Origin: Phalacrocorax aristotelis
Taxonomy: Eukaryota; Chordata; Aves; Suliformes; Phalacrocoracidae
NCBI RefSeq assembly: GCF_949628215.1
Contig: NC_134276.1
Coordinates: 8,645,690-8,709,689, forward strand
DNA: 64,000 nucleotides
Reading direction: 5' to 3'
In this document: piece by piece, positions 38,801 to 64,000 of the stretch
Layout: each line of letters starts with the position of its first letter
Numbering within the stretch: the stretch's first letter is position 1
Program-made: the position numbers and the translations under genes
Notes under the pieces: model-generated
What the model saw: only the letters and a program-made list of their open reading frames with translations
Databases searched by the model: none
What the model was told of the DNA's origin: nothing

Positions 38801-39127
38801 AACTACCTGAAAGGAGGTTCTAGCAAGGTGGGTGTTGGTCTCTTCTCCCAAGGAATAAGCGATAGGACAAGAGCAAATGGCCTCAAGTTGCAGCAGGGGA
38901 GGTTTAGACTGAATATTTAGGCAAAATTTCTTCCCTGAAAGGGTTTCCAAGCACTGAAAGAGGCTGCCCAGGGAAGTGGTTGAGTCACCATCCCTGGATG
39001 TGTGTCAGGTGTGTAGCTGTGGAGCTTAGGGCAGTGGTTTAGTGGTGACTTGGCAGTGTTGGGTTAACAGTTGGACTTGATGGTCTTAAGGGTCTTCTCC
39101 AACCTCAATGATTCTATGATTCTGTGA
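38801..39127 (+). mobile_element. CR1 LINE 3' end
   Basis: It begins in 'ctacctgaaaggaggttcta', continues through 'ggtctcttctccca' and 'aggggaggtttagactgaat', and ends with the tail 'tcaatgattctatgattctg'. This is the standard CR1 3' end in + orientation. It lies back-to-back with the - strand CR1 immediately to the left. Confidence 0.92.
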
Positions 39128-39493
39128 AACTGGCTGGGAGCAGGAATGCCAGAGACAGAAGGACTCCCTGTAAGGGAATGAAGTTTCCCTTGTGATAAGA
39201 TACAAAAGAGCCAAAGAGCGCCAGCATTGTCTTGCAGCAATCCCAGAATGCCAGTGCTCAGAGGCCACTTTTGATCAGCAGAGCTGGGCTGGGGGATGGA
39301 CTCTAGGCGTCCCATGCAGACCTTCACAGGAGCGGTGCTGGTGCAAGTGTACATAAGGAATTGCCTCGTGATGCACCTTCCCAGACTCCGTGCAGAAATG
39401 CTTATGGCAGTAGGACCGAGCCCATTCCCCATGAGAAGCGGCAAGGGTAAACAGGACAGCAGGGGAGAAGACTATGACAAAAGGCTTGTGAGT
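39128..39493. other. Spacer between CR1 and LTR, no gene seen
   Basis: No exon or repeat recognised; short open frames only. Confidence 0.4.
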
Positions 39494-40236
39494 TGAGATG
39501 AGGACAGGGAGATCACTCAGCAATTACCATCACAGGCAAAACAGACTCAGTTGGGGATATTGATTTAATTTATTGCCAATTAAAAAGAGAGTAGGGTAAT
39601 AAGAAATAAGAACAAATCTAAAAGCACATTCTCCCCACCACTTCCTTCATCCTGGTCTCAGCTTCACTCCTGACTTTACCTTCTCCACTGTGAGTGGTGC
39701 AGGGACATGGGCAATGGGCATTACAATCCGTTCGCAACACTTCATCTCTCTTGCTCCTCCCTCCTCCCTCTTTTCCCTTGCTCCAGCATGGGGTCCCTCC
39801 CACAGGAGACAATCTTTCACAAACTTCTCCAATGTGGGTCCTTCCCACAGGCCACAGCTCTTCCTCCAGCGTGGGTCCTTTCCACAGGTGCAGTCCTTCA
39901 GAAATGGAATGCTCCAGCATGGGTCCCCTATGGGGCTCCAGGGGAATCTCTGCTCCAGTGCCTGGAGCACCTCCTCCTCCTTCTTCACTGACCTTGGTGT
40001 CTGCAGTGTTGTTCCTCTCACATATTCTCACTGTTCTCTCCAGCTGCTCTTGTACAGCAGTTTTTACCCCTTCTTAAATAATTTATCACAGAGGAGCCAC
40101 CACCGTTGCTGGTGGGCCTGTGGCAGGTCCATGTTGGAGCTGGCTGGAACCGTCTCCACCTGACATGGGGGCAGCTTCTGGCCTCTTCCCATAGAAGCCA
40201 CCCCTGCAGCCCCTCCACTACCAAAACCTTGTCACA
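39494..40236 (-). mobile_element. LTR of an avian ERV family, - orientation
   Basis: Read on the - strand the unit starts at 40236 with TGTGACAAGGTTTTGG. An AATAAA (39569-39574) lies near its far end, as expected for an LTR in this orientation. The interior holds imperfect tandem copies of a 'ctccagc(a/g)tgggtcc' module (about 39780-39935), which I associate from memory with a common interspersed bird LTR. The left boundary is approximate and no target duplication was identified. Confidence 0.65.
39780..39935 (+). repeat. Tandem 'ctccagcgtgggtcc' modules in the LTR
   Basis: Four imperfect copies of a 'ctcca(g/a)...tgggtcc...ccacagg' module occur at spacings of about 38-48 bp. This is an internal minisatellite-like part of the LTR. 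Confidence 0.7.
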
Positions 40237-40445
40237 TAAACCATTACAGTGAGTACAGAGGTTTCTACCTCTTCCCCACTGTGTCCTGTGCCAAGCACCT
40301 CTTTGTCCAGGCTCGCCAGGCACTCTTCTTCCTGAACTATGTGTTGACCCCTCCCTGTAGCACGGCATTGCTCCCCCAGTTGCTTCTTTTGCCCAAGGCC
40401 AGAGAGATCTTGAAGCCTTAGGGAAAGGCTCTTTTTATTCAAGGA
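40237..40445 (-). mobile_element. ERV internal remnant next to its LTR
   Basis: An open - strand frame (40218-40442) runs without a stop into the first bases of the LTR, as expected for the 3' end of an ERV internal region. The part 40291-40416 matches 36511-36636 in inverted orientation. No pol or env motif can be identified in so short a piece. Confidence 0.5.
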
Positions 40446-41349
40446 GAAGCCGTCTTTGTGGCAGGCACAGGAGAAGCACCAATGGCAGGACTTCTTCCCA
40501 CACTAGATAGCTTTCTCTCTTGCCCTCTTCCCCAACAAGGACCCCCCCTTAGGAACCTATGCCAGCATTTTGGACCACCCAGCATTGTCTCATGGAAGTG
40601 GCAGGAGAGGAGGGATGGCCACCCCCGGGCGTCTGCCCTGAAGAGTGTCAGTGTTGGCCTCTGTCCCCAGAGGAAGGCCTGCATCTGAGCACCCTGGGCC
40701 TGAGGCCACAGCTGCGCAGCACAGCTCGGGGCTACCGCTCTGTGCCACGCACGGCTCTCCAGCAGCCGCGCCGGCTGCTGCACGCGTGGGTAACCTTGTG
40801 GTGAGCACAAGCTGAGGGGAAGACCACTCCTGTTGCGTGTCTGCAGACCGCTGCCAGCACGGGAGGGCAGCCTCTGCGGGATGTCAGGAGGACAGCAAGA
40901 GTCAGAGCCCAGATGGAGACCAATCTGAGATGGACAAAAGGGAGTCAGAAAGGCACCTTCTATGTGCCTGTGTCATTGGTGTTCATATTTCATGAACACT
41001 GAGGAGCAGCAGCAGAGAGCAGAAGAGGAGAGGTGTCTCTGGGCTGATTTCCAGGCTCACATGGAACAGTTTTAAAGGGAAAGGGCCCATGCATGGGAGG
41101 CACTTCTAGACATCTCCCACCCAAACCAGCCATTGCCTCCTCCAGGGGAGCTGGGGCTGAAGGTACCCAGGTCCCAGGAGTATCATTGCCCTCAGAGAGG
41201 CAGGCAGGGACTGCTGTCTCTCTGGCTGGCCTTGGCCCCACAAGGTATGACAGATATCAGACAAATCCGGAGGATAAAAAGAGGCCCCTCTGTGGCAAGG
41301 GCATGGCTTGACCCTCCCTCTCTTTGCTCCTCGCTTGTTTTTTCCCCAG
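40446..41349. other. Flank upstream of the CCDC81-like exon
   Basis: No convincing exon. The interval 41097-41210 is repeated at 42610-42727 with high identity. A weak resemblance to the first HU-type exon of CCDC81 proteins at about 40680-40715 is too short to call. Confidence 0.4.
41100..41210 (+). repeat. Direct repeat copy 1 (CCDC81-like flank)
   Basis: The core at 41142-41182 is identical over 41 bp to 42660-42700, with similar sequence on both sides. Copy 1 precedes the CCDC81-like exon by about 140 bp. Confidence 0.85.
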
Positions 41350-41608
41350 GTGCTCTTCCAATTGTTCTGTTGAATTATGCCTCAGTGTCCTTTGACGTCT
41401 GTGCTCCCTTGGACATGGGAATGCAGTGATCCATTCAAGAGAACCTGCTTTTTCTGTCTTACAGCCTGGCAAAGAAGCAGGACGTAGACTTCATCTTCAA
41501 GGACATTGGCTGCCTGCGCTTCTGGAAGAACAAAATAAAAATGCGGCTTTCCACGGGCTTTGTTTGCATCCCGATGGCACGAGCCACCTGCTGAAATCTC
41601 CCCTCAGC
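41350..41608 (+). pseudogene. CCDC81-like: CCDC81-like second HU-domain exon, broken
   Basis: A 259-nt exon with acceptor 'tttttccccag' and donor 'cagc|gtgagt'. The frame reads PIVLLNYASVSF, then SIQENLLFLSYSLAKK, then QDVDFIFKDIGCLRF and KNKIKMRLSTGFV. This order matches the second bacterial-HU-like domain of CCDC81 ('VPLN...' then 'KETLL' then 'F.F..IGVL..' then 'KVKMRF'), from memory of the family. It is broken. A TGA at 41427-41429 falls inside the domain. A one-base frameshift after about 41570 separates 'STGFVCI' from the expected 'PDGTSHLLKS' end, giving TGA at 41592-41594. ME3 and CCDC81 are neighbours in mammals, so location supports the call. The first HU exon was not found. CCDC81 is a centrosome-associated protein, and birds have many CCDC81-like copies. 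Confidence 0.75.
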
Positions 41609-41926
41609 GTGAGTGTCTGCCTCTGCCAGCGCTGCTATGGGTTCTTGGGAGGTGCCCTGAGAGGCCATTGGCACTGACTTCTCCTTGTGGGTCTGACTCA
41701 TCTGCTGCTCAAGATGGCTGCCTCTTGCCCTTGCACAAAGCCAGACTGTCATTACCCGGGTGCAGGCGCTTGCTGTGCAGCTCCTGCTGCTAATAAAGAG
41801 GGGTTAACGCTGAGGGCAGGGAGCTCTGCCAGCGGGCAGCTTTCTGCCTTAACAGCCCAAAGGCTGGCTGCCTTGCTTGGCAACGGGATCCTCTCCTGGC
41901 AATGCTCTCACCTGCCTCTCCTGCAG

Positions 41927-42012
41927 GGGCCAGGGGCGATGGGTTCGGATGTATCAGGCTGAAAGAACGCCCTTTCCCAGACAGCCTCTGGCAATGTCAT
42001 CATGTTTCTCAA
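41927..42012 (+). pseudogene. Possible next CCDC81-like exon, decayed
   Basis: An 86-nt segment has an acceptor (polypyrimidine then 'ctgcag') and a donor ('caa|gtgagt'). One frame reads 'LSQTASGNVIMFLK' after a TGA, loosely like the region that follows the HU domains in CCDC81 proteins. The similarity is short and could be chance. Confidence 0.3.
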
Positions 42013-42609
42013 GTGAGTATGTTTGCTTCCGCAGCCCCTGGCTGCTGATCACATCAGCAGCTTCTCTCAGCTCAGCTGGTAGCACCAGGCCTTGTCCACT
42101 GCTCGGAGGAGCTGGAGAAAGGCTTTGTCCACAGATCGGGTCCTGTTGTCTTCTGGTTTTCAGGGTTGGGCTCCATGTAGCACCTGGAAGAGCTGCTGGG
42201 GAAGGGCCTCCTCAGACATGCAAGGGGCAGGTGGAGGAAAAGAAGGGAGAAGCAAGGAGGAAGGAAGAGCCTAACAGAACACGTGGTGTGGGAGCTGGCT
42301 CCTAGGAGCGCCTCTTTGTCTGTAGGTTTTGCTTTATCTATTAATCTTTTACCTCAGCCCAGAGGTATTCCAACTTTACCCTTCTGGTTGTCTTCCCCAT
42401 GCCACTGCCAAGGAGTGAGCAAGCTGATTTATGGTACTTAGCTGCCTACAGTCATTAACCAACAACAGACAGTAACAGCGATCAGTTCATGATATGGGGG
42501 GAGGGCCACGCGCTCTTGGGATCACTGCACGTGTGTCTGAGCCTGTTCAGCACCCTGGGCTGTTCCCGGAGTCCAATGAGAAATGGCTCAGACGCTTACA
42601 GGGAGAAGG
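42013..42609. other. CCDC81-like region, nothing firm
   Basis: No exon can be supported. A purine-rich stretch (42215-42275) would encode a Lys/Glu-rich segment, but without a supported frame. Confidence 0.35.
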
Positions 42610-42726
42610 GCCCAGCTATGGAAGGCATTTTCAGACTTCCCCCAAAGCAGCCGTTACCTCCAGGGGAGCTGGGGCTGAAGGTACCCAGGTCCCAGGAGTA
42701 CCGTTGCCTCCAAAGAGCCAGGTAGG
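42610..42726 (+). repeat. Direct repeat copy 2, cut by an ERV LTR
   Basis: This matches 41100-41210 at an offset of 1518 bp. The match stops where the ERVK-like LTR begins at 42727. The exon that follows copy 1 was not found after the ERV. Confidence 0.8.
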
Positions 42727-43348
42727 TGTGTCATGGTTTTGGCTGGGATAGAGTTAATTTTCTTCACCATAGCTGGCACAGTGCTGCGCTTTGGACTTAG
42801 TAGAATAATGTTGATTACACACCGATGTTTTAGTCGTTGCTGGGTAGTGTTTATATTAGTCAAGAACTTTTCCAGCTCCCCATGCTCTGCCAGGGGCACA
42901 AGAAGCCGGGAGGGGAGGGGGCACAGCCAGGACAGCTGATCCAAACTGGCCAAAGGGATATTCTGTATCATGTAACGTCATGCCCAGTATGTGAACTGGA
43001 GGGAGCTGGCCGGGGGACGCAGCAATTGCGGCTTAGGGACTGGGGGCATTGGCTGGTGGGTGGTGAGCGGTTGCATCACTTGTTGTTTGGGCTTTACCCC
43101 CCACCCCCCAGGTTTCACACCTCTCTTGCTCTTGTTATTTTCCTCTTCATTATGTTATTGTAGTTGTTATTATTGTTATTATTACTACTACTATTACTAT
43201 TTTATTTTAATTATTAAACTGTTCTCATCTCAACCCATGAGTTCTCTTACTTTTGCTCTTCCAAATCTCTCCCCCATCCCACAGGGGTGGGGGCAGTGAG
43301 TGAGCGGCTGCGTGGTGCTCAGTTGCTGGCTGGGGTTAAACCACAACA
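42727..43348 (+). mobile_element. ERVK-like 5' LTR
   Basis: A 622-bp LTR starts TGTCATGGTTTTGGCTGGGA and ends 'aaaccacaaca' (TG...CA). The segment 'cccagtatgtgaactgg' near 42985 looks like a mutated TATA region. ATTAAA within 'ttttaattattaaactgttc' (about 43205-43225) is the likely poly(A) signal. A primer binding site follows directly, so this is a 5' LTR rather than a solo LTR. The (A/C)TT-rich stretch at about 43140-43205 is an internal microsatellite expansion. Confidence 0.88.
43144..43205 (+). repeat. TTA/ACT microsatellite inside the LTR
   Basis: Tandem TTA and ACT triplets ('gttattattactactactatt'-type) lie within the U3/R part of the ERVK-like LTR. Confidence 0.8.
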
Positions 43349-43356
43349 TTCCTTTT

Positions 43357-43374
43357 TGGTGCCCAATGTGGGGC
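43357..43374 (+). mobile_element. ERV primer binding site, tRNA-Lys type
   Basis: The 18 bases TGGTGCCCAATGTGGGGC lie 8 bp after the LTR end. From memory, retroviral tRNA-Lys(1,2) sites read TGGCGCCCAACGTGGGGC, so this copy differs at two bases, both C-to-T changes. This places the element in the class II, betaretrovirus-like group. Confidence 0.85.
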
Positions 43375-44176
43375 ACGAAGGGTTTGAGATAATAACAGAT
43401 GCTGGTCATAGCATTGATTCATGTTCTCAATATTAGTTTATCCGATCTGTACCACACTCATGTTTTTGTAGTACATGTTAAAGATTGGTGTTGGTTTTTG
43501 TACTTTGCTGTGCTCTGCAGTGATTAGTGATGTTTTGCCTGGGAGATTTGTTATTCAAACACTGGCCTTGAGCTTCATCTTGTATTTGGGTTTTGTGTTG
43601 AGCACCATCATCCCACTGGGGTAGTATTTAGCAGGGCATGACAATTTTGCAGGGCTAGGGAAGGACTCCTTGGGTCTCTGTGACAGAGGGAGACCCCCCA
43701 GGAGAGCCTTTGGCTGCTGGCACAGCTTCCTTAGCAATGCCCAGCAGAAAATGCAGTGATGCAGTGGGCAGCTGTGTAGGTTTGGGGGTGACCTGGTCTC
43801 CAGCTTGGCTCCTCCCCGTGCATCCCTTGGCTCCTGTGCCCTTGGAGAGCAGCCTGGACTGCAGAGGGGAGGGAGTCTGTTGTCCCTGTGGGGCTGAGGG
43901 AGGTTTTGGGGTTTGCTTCCAAGTGGTTGGGGCACAGGACAGTGCCAGGCCATGTGGCCCATGCACCAGCTTGGGCTGGATGAGACTCCCCAAACTTGAC
44001 TTTCGAAGCAGGAGTGGGTAGCGCTGCCCAAGTGCGCACCTCTCCCAGGGCAATGTGCATGCTTCCCACCACATCCAGAGTGCCACTGGCAAACTGTGGC
44101 TGTCGCGTGTGAGGGATGATCACGCTGCCACCATGGAAGTAGGGCTCCGAGGTTCCCGCAGGCACTCCCACTAGGA
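43375..44176 (+). mobile_element. Probable ERV internal remnant
   Basis: Sequence continues from the primer binding site without recognisable gag, pol or env motifs. Frames on both strands (43555-44171 -, 43680-44021 +) have no domain. No 3' LTR follows before ME3, so the element is truncated and its right end is uncertain. Confidence 0.4.
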
Positions 44177-44327
44177 ATGGGACTCTGTGGCCCAGGTAGC
44201 TTCTCAGCTGAGCTGAGAGCCGGACAGTACGTTAAGCAAGCAGCAGTAGGCAGTGCTGATCAACTGGGACGGGCTGCAGCCGTAGTCTGCCTCTCTCGGA
44301 GTACTGACTGCCCAGCTTGGACTCTGT

Positions 44328-44333
44328 TTTATT
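44328..44333 (-). terminator. Candidate ME3 poly(A) signal
   Basis: TTTATT on the + strand is AATAAA on the - strand, about 163 bases after the ME3 stop codon. No other canonical hexamer is nearer. Confidence 0.45.
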
Positions 44334-44495
44334 CCCCACTGATATGCTCCCATGGAAAAAAAGCAGCAGCAAGTAAAAAACTACTTGGATTCATTTACTT
44401 TTATCATTCTGCAAGCCTGGAGGTGCATTTATATCAGCAACGATATGAACCATGGGAACTGATGGAAAAAATGAGAAAACAGTTCTCACAAAAAC

Positions 44496-62599
<18,104 letters not shown>

Positions 62600-62639
62600 T
62601 TACCAGGGCAAGGTAGATAAAGCCTCTAGTGCAGAGATA

Positions 62640-63447
62640 AAATTGAACCTCAGTTGTACAAGGTTCAATAAGGCTCAGTGCCAGGTCCTACACTTCAGTC
62701 ACAACAACCCCATGCAAGGCTACAGGCTTGGGGAGGAGTGGCTGGAAAGCTGCCTGCAGCAAAAGGACCTTGTGGTTGTTGGTAGACAGCTGGCTGAGCA
62801 TGAGCCAGCCGTGTGCTCAGGCAGCCAAGGTGGCTGATGGCATCCTGGCTTGTATCAGGAATGGTGTGGCCAGCAGGAGCAGGGCAGGGATGGTGCCCCT
62901 GTACGTGGCACTGGTGAGGCCACACCTTGACTGCACTGTGTGCAGTTTTGGGCCCCTCAGGACAAGAAGGACATTGAGGTGTTGGAGCGTGTCCAGAGAA
63001 GGGCAGCGGAGCTGGGGAAGGGTCTGGAGCACAAGTCTTATGAGGAGCGGTTGAGGGAAGTGGGGTTGTTTAGCCTGGAGAAGAGGAGGCTGAGGGGAGA
63101 CCTTATCGCTCTCTACAACTACCTGAAAGGAGGCTGTAGTGAGGTGGGGGTTGGTCTCTTCTCCCAAGTCACTAGTGATAGGATGGGAGGAAATGGTGTC
63201 AAGCTGCATCAGGGGAGGTTTAGATTGGATATTAGGCAAAATTTTTTTCCCTGAAAGAGTGGTCAGGCATTGAAGAGCCTGCCCAGAGAAGTGGTTGAGT
63301 CACCATCCCTGGAGGTATTTCAAAGACGTGTAGATGTGGTGCTTAGGGACATGATTTAGTGGTGGACTTGGCAGTGTTGGGTTGACAGTTGGACTTGATG
63401 GTCTTAAAGGTCTTTTCTGACCTAAATGATTCAATGATTCTATGATA
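62640..63447 (+). mobile_element. CR1 LINE 3' fragment, + copy B
   Basis: It starts in ORF2 at 'ttgaacctcagttgtacaag' and includes the ORF2 C-terminal block [20 protein letters not shown]. It ends 'gattcaatgattctatgata'. One small frameshift is visible around 62940. It lies about 110 bp from the ME3 exon acceptor, antisense to the gene. Confidence 0.94.
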
Positions 63448-63598
63448 AAAGATCATAGTATCATAAGCGAAATGCATCACAGTAACAGCAAACAGCAACA
63501 CACCCTTCCTGAGGTCCATACACTCAGAAAGGTGGAGTCACCAAGAATAAATTGTATTTGTAATTCAAAGGGCTTCTTAATATATATACCTATAGCGC

Positions 63599-63615
63599 TA
63601 TATATATATATATAT
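63599..63615. repeat. (TA)n microsatellite
   Basis: A run of TA dinucleotides, self-complementary and adjacent to 'tatagcgcta', a further palindrome. Confidence 0.85.
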
Positions 63616-64000
63616 TGATCTTTGGACTATTGGTATGATGAATTTCCATTGGCATATTTACCGATGAGCTTCTCAAAGTGAAGGAGATGTTCCTTCGCAA
63701 CGGGTATTGCATCTGCGACGTTGCAATACAGCAAATCTGGCTGCAAAGGGAACACCAATCAAAGGGACACCACTAAGTGCCCACTTCAACTGTAGGTGAC
63801 CAAGAGATAAGAAAAACCTGCTTGCAGGATCCCATGGACAGAGTGCTTCACTGTGTGATTTCATAGCCAGATTTGGTAACATGTTTCTCTCCACTGAGCT
63901 GCTTTGCAAACCAGCATGCAATGACAGCTAGTGACGCATAGAGTCAAAAGGCAGGAAATAATTGCCAACTTTCCGTAATTATCCAGTAATATCAGGGCAT

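Noticed and set aside
44177-44495. + strand open frame at 44177-44548 near the end of ME3
   Set aside because: It overlaps the ME3 3' UTR and last exon in antisense. No domain found.
63653-63741. A - strand segment with an acceptor-like 'cctttgcag' and donor-like 'cg|gtaaat', considered as an ME3 exon
   Set aside because: Its translation (beginning PDLLYCNVADAIP) does not match malic enzymes, where the preceding exon should encode the DPLYIG/VHGKAYD region.

Overview
The window is vertebrate nuclear DNA, almost certainly from a bird. It carries many CR1 LINE fragments ending in the avian-type ATTCTATGATTCT tail. It also has class II (ERVK-like) LTRs of a type common in bird genomes, as I recall, a compact intronless FAM181B in a very GC-rich CpG island, and a CCDC81-like fragment next to ME3. 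There is no operon structure, and no RNA gene or CRISPR array that I can recognise. Most long open frames in the GC-rich or repeat DNA are chance.

Layout. 1-24.1 kb: gene-free DNA with five CR1 pieces (about 1.31-2.17, 5.66-5.80, 14.23-14.54, 20.58-20.81 and 22.15-22.74 kb) and simple repeats. 24.1-26.1 kb: a CpG island holding the single-exon FAM181B gene on the + strand (366 codons, with a poly(A) signal), preceded by a GC-rich minisatellite. 26.1-32.7 kb: gene-free. 32.7-35.5 kb: a CR1 element with endonuclease and reverse-transcriptase remnants, split by a solo LTR with near-matching 5-bp target duplications. 36.5-44.2 kb: a mosaic of ERV remnants, two more CR1 pieces, a broken CCDC81-like exon (41.35-41.61 kb), a duplicated flank of that exon, and an ERVK-like 5' LTR with a tRNA-Lys-type primer binding site (42.73-43.37 kb).

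44.3-64 kb: the 3' part of ME3 (mitochondrial NADP-dependent malic enzyme) on the - strand. Eight coding exons join in frame to give the C-terminal 334 residues, ending in a stop at 44496-44498. One 12.7-kb intron contains several CR1 copies. The 5' exons lie beyond the right edge of the window.

The two intact genes are unrelated in function. FAM181B is a poorly characterised, probably developmentally expressed protein. ME3 converts malate to pyruvate and makes NADPH in mitochondria. Their 3' ends converge about 18 kb apart across the repeat-rich CCDC81-like region. I found no evidence of a new biological system. The points most worth checking are the decaying CCDC81-like locus, the nested and paired retroelements, and the FAM181B-ME3 neighbourhood.
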